From: Veillonella sp. 3891
GTDB lineage: Bacteria > Bacillota > Negativicutes > Veillonellales > Veillonellaceae
DNA: 64,000 bases
Assembly: GCF_003992315.1 (NCBI RefSeq)
Contig: NZ_RQVE01000009.1
Span: forward strand, 19,331 to 83,330
Direction: 5' to 3'
Shown here: positions 35,935 through 46,893 of the stretch, piece after piece
Numbering within the stretch: position 1 is the first letter of the stretch
How the letters are laid out: each line of letters starts with the position of its first letter
Position numbers and translations under genes: made by a program
The notes under the pieces: generated by a model
What the model saw: the letters and a program-made list of their open reading frames with translations, nothing else
The model's database searches: none
Told to the model about the DNA's origin: nothing

Positions 35935-36528
35935 ATGACAAATCCTTTAGAACGATTAGTAGAAGAGTTGCGTCGCCTACCAGGGGTGGGGGCTAAATCG
36001 GCTAGACGATTAGCATACCATCTCATTGAGGCAGATGCAGAAGATGTACAACGCTTGGTAGAAACCATCCTTGCAGCGAAAAAAGCCACACATAGATGTT
36101 CCCAATGCTTTAATTTATCTGCTCAAGATCCTTGTGAGTTTTGTGCGAGCTCTAAAAGGGACAGATCGATGATTTGTGTGGTGGAAACATCCCGTGATGT
36201 CATCGCCATCGAACGCAGTGGTGACTATAAAGGGTTATACCATGTGTTGGAAGGGGCTTTGTCCCCTATTGATGGGGTAGGCGTAGAAGACATCCGCTTG
36301 AAAGAGCTCATGTTGCGCCTTCAAGATAATACAGTGCAAGAGGTTATCATCGCTACAGATCCTGATGTAGAAGGGGAAGCAACGGCTCTATATATTGCTC
36401 GATTATTGCAACCTACGGGGATTAAGGTCACTCGTATTGCCCGTGGTATTCCTGTAGGCGGGGATATTGAATACGCTGATGAGGTGACCTTGAGCGGTGC
36501 TGTATTACATCGTCAAGAAATGAGGTAA
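35935..36528 (+). CDS. recR: Recombination mediator protein RecR
   Basis: A 197-residue protein that, with RecF/RecO, loads RecA on gapped DNA. The N-terminal helix-hairpin-helix (RRLPGVGAKSARRLAYHLI) is followed by the C4 zinc finger CSQCFNLSAQDPCEFC near 57-72. The Toprim domain contains ICVVETSRDVIAIERSG and ATDPDVEGEATALYI. It begins one base after the ybaB stop, without a strong ribosome site of its own, so translation is probably coupled. Confidence 0.96.
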   Translation: MTNPLERLVEELRRLPGVGAKSARRLAYHLIEADAEDVQRLVETILAAKKATHRCSQCFNLSAQDPCEFCASSKRDRSMICVVETSRDVIAIERSGDYKGLYHVLEGALSPIDGVGVEDIRLKELMLRLQDNTVQEVIIATDPDVEGEATALYIARLLQPTGIKVTRIARGIPVGGDIEYADEVTLSGAVLHRQEMR

Positions 36529-36530
36529 TG

Positions 36531-36761
36531 ATGGATTACGTATTACAAGCTGTAGTAGCTATTGTTGTAGCTTGGATGATTATTAAGGTAGCATGGTTTA
36601 CCATCAAACGGGTAGCAACCAATGTCTTTTTAGGTATGATTACCTATGCAGTGATTACAGAAGTATTCCATATTCCCTTGGATATGAATATTATGTTGTG
36701 GGCACTAACAGCCGTGTTAGGACCTATACCAGTGCTAGGATTAGCGTACTTTCATTGGTGA
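36531..36761 (+). CDS. BofA-family small membrane protein
   Basis: A 76- or 77-residue protein with about two to three hydrophobic segments. It resembles the pro-sigmaK processing inhibitor BofA family, which lies after recR in many Firmicutes. ATGs at 36528 and 36531 are adjacent; GAGG at 36523-36525 suits 36531 better. Veillonella does not sporulate, so the BofA sporulation role (inhibiting SpoIVFB) would not apply, and the gene is probably kept for another membrane function. Placement depends largely on position and hydropathy. Confidence 0.65.
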   Translation: MDYVLQAVVAIVVAWMIIKVAWFTIKRVATNVFLGMITYAVITEVFHIPLDMNIMLWALTAVLGPIPVLGLAYFHW

Positions 36762-36775
36762 AATAAGGAGCAACT

Positions 36776-39424
36776 ATGCAATCAAATACTGTGGTACTTA
36801 ATGACATTCAACAACAAGTTGTACAGGAATTAGATAGAAATATTGTATTGCTAGCTTCTGCAGGAACGGGAAAAACAAATACATTGTCCTATCGGGTGGC
36901 ACATATCTTGGAAACGGGACGTGCCACTGGGGATCAAATTTTGTGTTTAACATTTACGAATAAAGCGTGTCGTGAAATGAAAGAACGCATGATTGCGATT
37001 GTAGGACAAGAGGCACAAGCTGTGAAAGTATCTACATTTCACAGCTTTTGTTATACCATTTTGCAAGAAGAAGCAAAATTACAAGAAGATTTGTTTAAAG
37101 AATTTCTCATCTTTGACGAAGAAGATGTAGAGGAATTGTTGAGTGAATGTTTGCCGAATCTTGTGAAAGCCTATAGTGAAGAGCAAGGTCTTATGGCACT
37201 CAAAATACATGCCAAAACGATTCGCGAGGTTATCAGCGAAGTGAAAGAGCATCGATCGAAGTATCAATATTATTCTGCTAATATACAAGAGGATTACGCA
37301 CGGACAATCAAGCGTATGCAACGGGAACAGTCCGTTTGGTATAGCATCATGTCAGAAGATACTGCCGAATTTTTAGAAGAAAAAGGGCTACAAGTATTGA
37401 TGGAATACGAATGGCGATTACGTTCGTTGAATGGGCTAGATTTTGCAGATTTAATTACGAGGGTACACCAAATCTTTCAGCGCCCTGAGGTAGCTAATCG
37501 TTGGCGTCAGCGCTATTCCTATATTGCAGTAGATGAAATGCAAGACACTAGCGAGTTAGAATATGAAGTGATGAACACCATGTGGAAGGGTAACCATATT
37601 TTGCTCTGTGGGGATTACTTTCAAACTATTTATGAATGGCGTGGTTCTAATCCGATTACATTAATCGATCGGTATCGCAGAGAGTATAATCCTATAGAAT
37701 TAGTGTTTGATACAAACTATCGGTCTAATCAGATGCTGTTTAAGGGAGCCTTTTCCATGCTGAAAGATATGTTCCCTCAGCGGGTGCGAGAGTTGTATCA
37801 AAAAGAACCGAAAGCGATGGCCACACAGCAAGGTGAGCCTATTTCGATATATGCTGCTGCAGATGCTCAGGATGAGGCTAGGTATATATTTCAATCTATT
37901 CAACAGCTGAGAAGTGGCGAAGAAATGCCCCCTGTAGGAATTTTGGTGCGCACCAATAAACAAGCCGTACGATTAAGTGAACAATTTAAACGATGTAATC
38001 GACAATTGCCAGAAAAGATGCAACTAAAATTTATTTTGGCAGATGAATTAAAATTTTTCCGACGTTTAGAAATTAAGGATGTATTGGCATTTTTTAAATG
38101 CTTAGTGAACCCTTGGGATTTGATGAGTACAAAACGGATCATTCGAACCTTTGTCAAAGGAGTTGGTGATAGGCGCATAGAGGAATTAGAAAGCACAGCA
38201 GTGAGAAAAACTGGGTTGCGGATCACCGATTTTATGAGTACAAATATCTTTACACGAGAGCCTTATGAACAATTAGAAAAAGGGCTAGTGACTAAAGATA
38301 TCATTGTATTTGATGTGGAAACGACAGGTGTAAATATACTGGAAGATCGCATTGTGCAGATGGCAGCTATCCGCATCGATGAAGAAGGCAATACCATTGA
38401 TACCTTCGAACGATTTATCAATCCCGGCGTGCCTGTAGGGGATTCAGAATTAGTCCATGGCTTTAGTGATGCGCACTTACAAAAGGTTGGTGGTGATGCA
38501 CGAACTGTACTGGAAGCATTCAGACAGTTTGCTGATGGGTTCATGATTGTCGGTCATAATGTGCAGTACGATATGAGCATATTAGAGCAAGAGTGTAGCC
38601 GACATGGTGTAGCTATGCCAAGGGTACAAGCCATCTATGATACCTTAGACATATATCGTCGGTTCTATCCGAATTTGCCGAACCACAAGCTAGAATTTTT
38701 AAGTGGATACTTTCCCATTGATCATCAGTCTACTCATAATGCCATGGATGATATTATAGCGACGGGTAAATTATTGGTGTATGCTATGAAAGAAAATATC
38801 CTGCCTACGAAAGTACAGCGTATGGCATTTATAAATAAATATAGAGATACATTTGCCAATATTGCTGCCTCTATGGATACTTTACGAAGTAAGTGGACTA
38901 CGAGTAAATCTACAGAAATTCTTGCCTATATTATGAATGATATGGGCCTAGTGGAACACTATCAGAAGAAAGTAAAAGAAGATCCCACTGGGGAACGTAG
39001 ATTAACTAGTATTCGCGAACTATACCGCATCATGAAAGAGTTAGAAGCGGAACATCCATACTATGTAGGCCGTGATGGTGTGAAAGAGATATTAGAAATG
39101 TCTGCTCTTCACTCGGGAGAGGGCATGTTCCGACGAAAAGGAGACAGTCGTATCCCCATCATTACGGTCCATCAAGCCAAAGGCAGTGAATTTGAGAATG
39201 TCTTTATTGCTAGTGCACATGATGGGGGACTTCCGTTCTACTTTGCGGTTAAAGATGGTAAATTAGAAGAAGAAAAACGTATTTTTTATGTAGCATTAAC
39301 TCGTGCTAAGAAACACTTGACCATTACCTATGCAAAGGTGAATGCAAATGGGTATTGGCAACAACCAAGTCGATTCTTATCGTCCATTCCAGAAGAATTT
39401 ATAAAGCGGTTGGGCTCATCATAA
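36776..39424 (+). CDS. UvrD/Rep-family helicase with embedded DnaQ-type 3'-5' exonuclease domain
   Basis: An 882-residue superfamily 1 helicase. The first half has Walker A ASAGTGKTNTL near 27-37, CLTFTNKACREMKERM, DEMQDTSE near 253, GDYFQTIYEWRG and FDTNYRS. At about 507-665 a complete DEDDh exonuclease is inserted: FDVETTG, HGFSD, GHNVQYDMSIL and HNAMDDI. The late helicase motifs then resume: TVHQAKGSEFENVF near 796 and YVALTRAKKHLTI near 839. One polypeptide thus combines unwinding and exonuclease. A role in repair or replication-fork processing is inferred. It follows bofA by 14 bases with AAGGAG. Confidence 0.9.
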   Translation: MQSNTVVLNDIQQQVVQELDRNIVLLASAGTGKTNTLSYRVAHILETGRATGDQILCLTFTNKACREMKERMIAIVGQEAQAVKVSTFHSFCYTILQEEAKLQEDLFKEFLIFDEEDVEELLSECLPNLVKAYSEEQGLMALKIHAKTIREVISEVKEHRSKYQYYSANIQEDYARTIKRMQREQSVWYSIMSEDTAEFLEEKGLQVLMEYEWRLRSLNGLDFADLITRVHQIFQRPEVANRWRQRYSYIAVDEMQDTSELEYEVMNTMWKGNHILLCGDYFQTIYEWRGSNPITLIDRYRREYNPIELVFDTNYRSNQMLFKGAFSMLKDMFPQRVRELYQKEPKAMATQQGEPISIYAAADAQDEARYIFQSIQQLRSGEEMPPVGILVRTNKQAVRLSEQFKRCNRQLPEKMQLKFILADELKFFRRLEIKDVLAFFKCLVNPWDLMSTKRIIRTFVKGVGDRRIEELESTAVRKTGLRITDFMSTNIFTREPYEQLEKGLVTKDIIVFDVETTGVNILEDRIVQMAAIRIDEEGNTIDTFERFINPGVPVGDSELVHGFSDAHLQKVGGDARTVLEAFRQFADGFMIVGHNVQYDMSILEQECSRHGVAMPRVQAIYDTLDIYRRFYPNLPNHKLEFLSGYFPIDHQSTHNAMDDIIATGKLLVYAMKENILPTKVQRMAFINKYRDTFANIAASMDTLRSKWTTSKSTEILAYIMNDMGLVEHYQKKVKEDPTGERRLTSIRELYRIMKELEAEHPYYVGRDGVKEILEMSALHSGEGMFRRKGDSRIPIITVHQAKGSEFENVFIASAHDGGLPFYFAVKDGKLEEEKRIFYVALTRAKKHLTITYAKVNANGYWQQPSRFLSSIPEEFIKRLGSS

Positions 39425-39471
39425 AGATATGGGAATTTGTAGGGAATAACTACCCCAATGTTTTCAATCTA

Positions 39472-39480
39472 TGCTATAAT
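39472..39480 (+). promoter_or_regulatory. Extended -10 promoter of purA
   Basis: TGCTATAAT at 39472-39480, without a good -35. Transcription would start near 39487, giving a leader of about 120 bases. Confidence 0.55.
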
Positions 39481-39485
39481 AAAGT

Positions 39486-40907
<1,422 letters not shown>

Positions 40908-40919
40908 TATATGTGTTAT

Positions 40920-40946
40920 AAAAAGACCCTGTATAGGGTCTTTTTT
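40920..40946 (+). terminator. Rho-independent terminator of purA
   Basis: AAAAAGACCC-TGTAT-GGGTCTTTTTT, a perfect stem with T-tract. Confidence 0.92.
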
Positions 40947-41462
40947 ACGTTGTAGTGGAAATAAAGATTAGTTATGCAAAAAATGCAAGAATAGAAAAAA
41001 TGATGGTTATCTTGATAAAAAATAATCATTGTAATATAAAGAAATTAAGAATAAAAAATTAATTAACAATTGTATTTGCGGATATTAGGTTAATAAATAT
41101 TCGCAAAGTCTAAACTTTATTGAGATGTATTATCAATAATTTGTATTATGATATAAATGGAAAGATGTTATATTTTGATATATAATGCTACTTTTGTATA
41201 TCTAAATAAATGTGACTATAAATGCATTTTTTAAGATGGAATGTAAATAACATTCTATAGGATATAGTATATTAGCGGTTTAATAGGTTGAAATATAACA
41301 AATTGCTATAATAGAAATAGTTAATTAAGGTTGAATTAAATTGTCATTTGTTGTAAGATTAGTACGAAACGGCTACTGTATATTTTTATATCCATAGCTA
41401 CCATGTCGACAATGGTTTTCAATAATTATATCTATTCATAGTATGCAATAGGAGGCTTTATT
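40947..41462. other. Long AT-rich region upstream of the ornithine decarboxylase gene
   Basis: About 515 bases, clearly richer in A+T than neighbouring genes, with many TATAAT-like strings but no single convincing promoter. I see no open frame with a ribosome site. It probably holds the decarboxylase promoter and regulatory sites. Horizontal acquisition or a curved upstream activating region are alternatives. Confidence 0.5.
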
Positions 41463-43643
41463 ATGAATCACTTACACATTGCGTTCTCTCATGATGCATT
41501 ACAAGATTTTGAGGATTCTATTACTCGTTTTGCAGTGACCTTAGATGAAACTGATTTTTCTGATGTAGCTGCGATTGTGATTACTGATGCAGATCATGAA
41601 GAAGTACTAAGCAATCCATTGATTGAAGCTCTTCGTATTCCTGTATTCTTAGTGAAAAAAGATGCGAACTCCACCGTTAAACCTGAATTTGTAGGTAAGA
41701 TTACTCGTGTAATCGATGCTAATGAAGTGAATTACGAATTATATGTAAAACAAATTGAAGCGGCAGCTAAAAAATATGAAGAAGATATGTTGCCTCCATT
41801 CTTCCGTGCGTTGGCAGATTATGTAGAAGACGGTAACTCTCAATTTGACTGTCCAGGTCATCAAGGAGGACAATTCTTTGCACGTCATCCAGCGGGTCGT
41901 GCATTCTATAATTTCTATGGTGAAAACGTATTCCGTAGTGACCTTTGCAATGCGGATGTTAAATTAGGGGATTTATTGATTCATGAAGGCCCAGCTTGTG
42001 ATGCACAGCAACATGCAGCGCAAGTATATAATGCAGACAAAACATATTTTGTGTTAAATGGTACATCCTCTGCTAATAAAATGGTATTAAATGCACTATT
42101 AGCCCCTGGAGATATTGTTTTATATGATCGCAATAACCATAAATCTATCTCTCATGGTGCACTAGTACAAGCTGGTGCCACTCCTGTATACTTAGAAACG
42201 GCTCGCAACCCATTTGGTTCTATTGGCGGTATTTTGGAACATTGTTTCAATGAAGAATATATCCGTAAATTAGTAGCAGAACAAGATCCTGAAAAAGCAA
42301 AAGCAGAACGCCCTATTCGTTTAGCTGTAATTCAATTAGGTACATATGACGGAACTATCTATAATGCTCGTCAAGTAGTCGATAAAATTGGACATTTATG
42401 TGATTATATCTTGTTTGACTCTGCGTGGGTTGGTTATGAACAATTTATTCCAATGATGAAAGATTGCAGTCCATTATTATTAGAGCTAGGACCTAATGAT
42501 CCTGGTATTTTGGTTACACAATCTGTTCATAAGCAACAAGCTGGATTCTCTCAAACATCTCAAGTACACAAAAAAGATTCTCACATCAAGGGGCAAGAGC
42601 GCTATGTAAATCATAAACGCTTGAACAACGCATTTATGATGCATGCTTCTACATCTCCATTCTATCCATTATTTGCAGCTCTTGACATTAATGCGAAAAT
42701 GCATGAAGGAGAGGCTGGTAAATTATTGTGGAAAGATTGTGTAGAAACAGTCATCGATGCTCGTAAAGCAGTCCTTAAAAACTGTAAATACCTTCGTCCA
42801 TTAGTACCACCAGTTGTAAACGGTAAAAAATGGGAAGATGGAAATACTGCTGAAATGGCACAAGATGTTAAATACTTTGCCTTCGAACCAGGTGCTAAAT
42901 GGCACTCTTTTGAAGGATATGGTGAAGGACAATACTTCATTGATCCATGTAAATTCCAATTGACTACACCAGGTATTAATGTAGAAACTGGAGAATATGA
43001 AGACTTCGGTATCCATGCTAATATTTTAGCTAACTATCTTCGTGAACATGGTATCATCCCAGAAAAATGTGACTTGAACACAATTTTATTCTTGATGACT
43101 CCGGCAGAATCTAAAACGAAAATGGATGACTTGGTAGCGCAATTAGTTCGTTTCGAACAATTGATTGAACAAGATGCACCAATGCAAGATGTATTACCAT
43201 CCATTTACTATAATAATATTGATAAATATAAAGGTTATACAATTCGTCGTCTATGTCAAGAAATGCATGATTTCTACAAAGATCGTAATGTAAGTGAACT
43301 TCAAAAGAAATTATTCTTACACGAATATTTACCTGAGTATGTGAAAACTCCTCAAGAAGCAAACTTTGACTTTGTACGTGGTCAAGGTGAACTTGTTCCG
43401 TTGGCAGAAGCTGTTGGTCGGATGGCATTAGAAGGTGCTCTTCCATATCCTCCAGGAGTGCTTTGTGTACAACCAGGTGAAAGATGGTCTGAAACTGCTA
43501 GAGACTACTTCTTAGCATTAGAAGAAGGTATCAATAAATTGCCAGGCTTCGCTCCTGAAATCCAAGGTGTATATATTACAACTCAAGAAGATGGAACTAA
43601 AAAAGCCTTTGGTTATGTATTGAAAAAAGAATTTGATAAATAA
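41463..43643 (+). CDS. Ornithine decarboxylase (SpeC/SpeF-type, PLP fold I)
   Basis: A 726-residue PLP enzyme, the length of Escherichia coli SpeC/SpeF. It would convert ornithine to putrescine and CO2. The N-terminal wing domain (to about 110) precedes the PLP core, which begins near SQFDCPGHQGGQFF. NGTSSANKMV and DSAWVGYEQF are present, and SVHKQQAGFSQTSQVH near 354 carries the PLP lysine. A C-terminal domain follows. AGGAGG precedes the ATG. A PotE-like antiporter follows 62 bases later, as in E. coli speF-potE, suggesting acid resistance or polyamine supply. Lysine as an alternative substrate cannot be excluded. Confidence 0.88.
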   Translation: MNHLHIAFSHDALQDFEDSITRFAVTLDETDFSDVAAIVITDADHEEVLSNPLIEALRIPVFLVKKDANSTVKPEFVGKITRVIDANEVNYELYVKQIEAAAKKYEEDMLPPFFRALADYVEDGNSQFDCPGHQGGQFFARHPAGRAFYNFYGENVFRSDLCNADVKLGDLLIHEGPACDAQQHAAQVYNADKTYFVLNGTSSANKMVLNALLAPGDIVLYDRNNHKSISHGALVQAGATPVYLETARNPFGSIGGILEHCFNEEYIRKLVAEQDPEKAKAERPIRLAVIQLGTYDGTIYNARQVVDKIGHLCDYILFDSAWVGYEQFIPMMKDCSPLLLELGPNDPGILVTQSVHKQQAGFSQTSQVHKKDSHIKGQERYVNHKRLNNAFMMHASTSPFYPLFAALDINAKMHEGEAGKLLWKDCVETVIDARKAVLKNCKYLRPLVPPVVNGKKWEDGNTAEMAQDVKYFAFEPGAKWHSFEGYGEGQYFIDPCKFQLTTPGINVETGEYEDFGIHANILANYLREHGIIPEKCDLNTILFLMTPAESKTKMDDLVAQLVRFEQLIEQDAPMQDVLPSIYYNNIDKYKGYTIRRLCQEMHDFYKDRNVSELQKKLFLHEYLPEYVKTPQEANFDFVRGQGELVPLAEAVGRMALEGALPYPPGVLCVQPGERWSETARDYFLALEEGINKLPGFAPEIQGVYITTQEDGTKKAFGYVLKKEFDK

Positions 43644-43663
43644 TTATTTATAATGAGGTGAAG

Positions 43664-43684
43664 CTAGGAGCTTGCTCCTAGCTG
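43664..43684 (+). terminator. Intercistronic hairpin between decarboxylase and antiporter genes
   Basis: AGCTAGGA-GCTTGC-TCCTAGCT forms a perfect 8-bp stem followed by only a short pyrimidine stretch. It may protect or partly terminate the decarboxylase transcript and set different levels for the two genes. Confidence 0.55.
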
Positions 43685-43705
43685 GCCTTTCTAAGTGAGG
43701 TGCCT

Positions 43706-45022
43706 ATGAGCAGCACAAGCGAAAATAAAATGAGTGTATTACAGCTTACTATTTTAACAGCTGTAAACATGATGGGATCTGGTATTATCATGCTTCCAAC
43801 TAAGTTGGCACAAGTAGGATCCTTATCAATTGTATCGTGGTTAATTACAGCACTAGGTTCTATGGCTCTTGCATACGCCTTTGCGAAAGCAGGTATGTAT
43901 AGCAGAAAAGGCGGCGGTATGGGTGGTTACTCTGAATATTCCTTCGGGAAAGCAGGTAATTTCATGGCAAACTATACGTATGGCGTATCACTTTTAATTG
44001 CTAACGTAGCGATTGCAATTTCTGCAGTAGGATATGGTGCAACATTTTTAGATGCGAACTTATCTCCCTTTACAACAGCGATGTGGACAATTGCTACATT
44101 GTGGTTAGCGACTGTTCTTAACTTTGGTGGTGCTAGTATCACTGGTCGTGTATCTAGCTTTACTGTATGGGGGGTTATCGGACCTGTATTTGTTATATCC
44201 ACTGTAGGTTGGTACTTCTTCTCAGGCCATTTATATATGGAAAACTGGAATGTAAATAACTTACCGTTCAACGAAGCAGCAACTAACTCAATTGCTATGA
44301 CATTATGGGCATTCTTAGGTTTGGAATCAGCAGCGGCTAACTCTGATGCAGTTGATAATCCTGAAAAAAATGTACCGATTGCCGTACTTGGTGGTACATT
44401 GGGAGCAGCAGTTATTTACGTGTTATCTACTAATATCATGTTTGGTCTTGTACCAGCAAATGATTTAGTAAATAGTTCTGCTCCGTTCGGCTTAGCATTC
44501 GCTAGTATGTTTACACCAACAGTAGGTAAAATTGTTATGGGCTTGATGGTTATGTCTTGCTTTGGCTCTCTGCTTGGTTGGCAGTTTACAATTGCTAACG
44601 TATTCAAACAATCTGCTGATGAAGGTTTATTCCCTAAATTATTTAGTAAAATCACATCAAAGGATGCTCCAGTTGTAGGCATGATTACGATTACAATTGT
44701 TCAATCTTTGTTATCTTTGATGACAATGTCTGAATCATTAAATCAACAATTTGAAGTATTAGTTAACCTTGCGGTTGTTACTAATATCATCCCTTACTTA
44801 TTGTCTATGGCAGCTATTATTGTTATCTTAAAATCTGCAGGACGTGGTGGCAGCGAATTAAGTGGAACTACTTTTATTGCCTTTATCGGTTCCCTATATA
44901 GCTTATATGCTTTATATGCATCTGGCTTAGAAGCAATGACATATGGTTCTATCGTGACGTTCATAGGATGGACCTTGTACGGATTCATCTCTGATAAGTT
45001 TGATTTAGAAAAACAAGCTTAA
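43706..45022 (+). CDS. Putrescine:ornithine antiporter (PotE-like, APC family)
   Basis: A 438-residue, 12-helix permease. Its position after an ornithine decarboxylase suggests exchange of internal putrescine for external ornithine. Family segments include NMMGSGIIMLPTKLAQVG near the N terminus, LWAFLGLESAAANSDAVDNP, and LLGWQFTIANVFKQSADEG. A GTG at 43700 is in frame, but GTGAGG at 43695-43700 is the ribosome site for the ATG at 43706. It is paralogous to the gene at 18348. A terminator follows at 45126. Confidence 0.86.
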   Translation: MSSTSENKMSVLQLTILTAVNMMGSGIIMLPTKLAQVGSLSIVSWLITALGSMALAYAFAKAGMYSRKGGGMGGYSEYSFGKAGNFMANYTYGVSLLIANVAIAISAVGYGATFLDANLSPFTTAMWTIATLWLATVLNFGGASITGRVSSFTVWGVIGPVFVISTVGWYFFSGHLYMENWNVNNLPFNEAATNSIAMTLWAFLGLESAAANSDAVDNPEKNVPIAVLGGTLGAAVIYVLSTNIMFGLVPANDLVNSSAPFGLAFASMFTPTVGKIVMGLMVMSCFGSLLGWQFTIANVFKQSADEGLFPKLFSKITSKDAPVVGMITITIVQSLLSLMTMSESLNQQFEVLVNLAVVTNIIPYLLSMAAIIVILKSAGRGGSELSGTTFIAFIGSLYSLYALYASGLEAMTYGSIVTFIGWTLYGFISDKFDLEKQA

Positions 45023-45125
45023 TCGTATACACAGGGGATACTATTATTAATTCTATAAAATAGTAATAGATATTTTCTTGGTGTGGAACATAAAAGACAA
45101 AATTACGTATATGATAATTATAAAT

Positions 45126-45157
45126 GGTGTATCGTACTTGTATGATACACCGTTTTT
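45126..45157 (+). terminator. Rho-independent terminator of the decarboxylase/antiporter operon
   Basis: GGTGTATCGTA at 45126-45136 pairs with TATGATACACC at 45141-45151 (one wobble), followed by GTTTTTA. I saw no gene in the remaining gap to 45308. Confidence 0.82.
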
Positions 45158-45308
45158 ATATATACTTGTATATGAATGCATAAAACTATTTCATAGCGTG
45201 TAGACTGTACAGAATGCCTATAGGCTATAAGATAGTTAATCAAAAGATATTTTATTAATATCCATAGTAGAATGAGTCTGAGGTTCACTAGATTAGATAG
45301 GAGTAATT

Positions 45309-46259
45309 ATGTTAATACAAGATAAACATGCAGTAGAGCAACGATTGTTGATTCAATCGGCCATACTCATGTCATTTGTGGCCATTGGTGGCACTATGAT
45401 GGGGGTCTTTAGCGGATCCAGCGCTATCTTATTAGATGGGGTCGTGTCCTTTATCGCCGTGATTATTAAAGTGATGATGATCATCACATCCCGACTAGTA
45501 TCAAATGAAACGAGTAAGCGCTTTCAGTTTGGCTATTGGCAGTTTGAACCCTTAGTGTTGATTGCAGAAGGTAGTTTTACCTTGTTGATTGTAAGCTATG
45601 CCTTTTTATCGGGACTGACGGATTTATTGGGTGGCGGTCGTGCTGTTCATGTGGGACCAGCTATCATCTATGCTACAATTTTTACCATTGCTGATACGTG
45701 CTATTATTTCTATGTGCACCAAATCAATAAAAAATTACAATCTAATTTGGTAAAATTCGATAATATTAGCTGGTCCATCGATGCTATGTTAGAAGCTGGG
45801 ATTTTAGTTAGCTTTTTAGTGGCTTTTGGGCTAGAACATTTTGGCTATGCAGAATGGGCGGTCTACGTGGATCCTATTGTGCTCATTATTTTATCGTTAC
45901 AAATGATGCCGTCTGCTTTAAAAATTATCATTCCATCGGTGAAACAAATTATGGGTGTAGCGCCTTTGAAATTACATAATCGAATCCAATTTATTATGGA
46001 TTCTTTCATGGAAAAGTATAAATTTAAAGATTATGTCACTAGTGTACAAGCCTATGGGAATGTAAAAATGATTGAAATTGATATTTTAATTCCTAAGAAT
46101 TTCCCAAAACAAACCATTGTAGAATTAGATGAAATTCGCAATGAAATTGACCTTGCCATTGGTGGTGACCCTGCAGAGAAATGGGTGACGATCACATTTA
46201 CAGCTACGAAAAAGTGGATGGCAAAAGATTATTTATTAGATGAAGAAGATGAAGATTGA
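45309..46259 (+). CDS. Cation diffusion facilitator (CDF) family transporter
   Basis: A 316-residue inner-membrane transporter with about five to six helices and a C-terminal cytosolic domain of about 90 residues. CDF features are GVFSGSSAILLDGVVSFIAV in helix 2 and SIDAMLEAGILVSFLV in helix 5, supplying the acidic metal ligands. It probably exports a divalent metal such as zinc, iron or manganese in exchange for protons. DXXXD ligands are partly altered (LLDGV, SIDAM), so the metal is uncertain. It is followed by a DedA gene 33 bases later, perhaps in one operon. Confidence 0.82.
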   Translation: MLIQDKHAVEQRLLIQSAILMSFVAIGGTMMGVFSGSSAILLDGVVSFIAVIIKVMMIITSRLVSNETSKRFQFGYWQFEPLVLIAEGSFTLLIVSYAFLSGLTDLLGGGRAVHVGPAIIYATIFTIADTCYYFYVHQINKKLQSNLVKFDNISWSIDAMLEAGILVSFLVAFGLEHFGYAEWAVYVDPIVLIILSLQMMPSALKIIIPSVKQIMGVAPLKLHNRIQFIMDSFMEKYKFKDYVTSVQAYGNVKMIEIDILIPKNFPKQTIVELDEIRNEIDLAIGGDPAEKWVTITFTATKKWMAKDYLLDEEDED

Positions 46260-46292
46260 GATTAATAACTATCTTCCGATGAGGAGACAACA

Positions 46293-46883
46293 GTGGATTA
46301 TGTATTGACCATCATGGAGACATATGGGTATGCAGCCATGTTTATTTGCATGGTGCTAGAAAATGCGAACATTCCGATTCCTAGTGAAATTATTTTAGGG
46401 TTCGCAGGGTATTTAGTATTTCAAGGCGTATTTGATTTGAATACGGCTATTATTGTAGGTGTTGTAGCGGGTATTGTGGGTTCTGTATTATCCTATTGGC
46501 TGGGGGAATATGGTGGCAGACCTGTATTGATGAAATATGGGAAATATATCTTATTTAGTGAAGATAAATTTAGTGCTGCAGAAAAATTGTTCAATCGCTA
46601 TGGTGGTGCCGCTGTGTTTATTGGCCGTTTATTACCAGGGGTGCGTACATTTATTTCCTTCCCTGCAGGAGTGGCTAAATATCCGATGACCCCCTTTGTG
46701 ATTTGGACTACTTTGGGCACAATCCCTTGGACTATCTTGCTAGTTTGGCTAGGTATGAAATTAGGAGAACATTGGAAAGATTTAATTGAGTATAATCATG
46801 AACTATTAATTGCTATGATTGTAGTCTTTGTAATAGTAGCTGTAGTATATGGTTTGAAATATTGGAAACGTCGTAAACAATAG
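46293..46883 (+). CDS. DedA family membrane protein (SNARE-associated/VTT domain)
   Basis: A 196-residue membrane protein. DedA landmarks are NANIPIPSEIILGFAGYL near residue 25, with its membrane-embedded acidic residue. GRLLPGVRTFISFPAGVAKYP near 110 carries the conserved arginine of the family. Recent work on DedA proteins connects them to undecaprenyl phosphate or phospholipid recycling. Translation starts at GTG 46293 after GAGGAG. It lies directly before a GT39 gene, which may use undecaprenyl-linked donors, so a lipid-carrier role is plausible. Confidence 0.88.
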   Translation: MDYVLTIMETYGYAAMFICMVLENANIPIPSEIILGFAGYLVFQGVFDLNTAIIVGVVAGIVGSVLSYWLGEYGGRPVLMKYGKYILFSEDKFSAAEKLFNRYGGAAVFIGRLLPGVRTFISFPAGVAKYPMTPFVIWTTLGTIPWTILLVWLGMKLGEHWKDLIEYNHELLIAMIVVFVIVAVVYGLKYWKRRKQ

Positions 46884-46893
46884 GGAGATGCTT

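Noticed and set aside
36531..36761. BofA homologue as evidence that the organism sporulates
   Set aside because: BofA-like genes beside recR persist in non-sporulating Firmicutes, and no other sporulation gene is in the window.
40947..41462. Small regulatory peptide upstream of ornithine decarboxylase, as in enterobacterial speF
   Set aside because: No short frame with a ribosome site and ornithine-sensing features could be identified in this AT-rich stretch.
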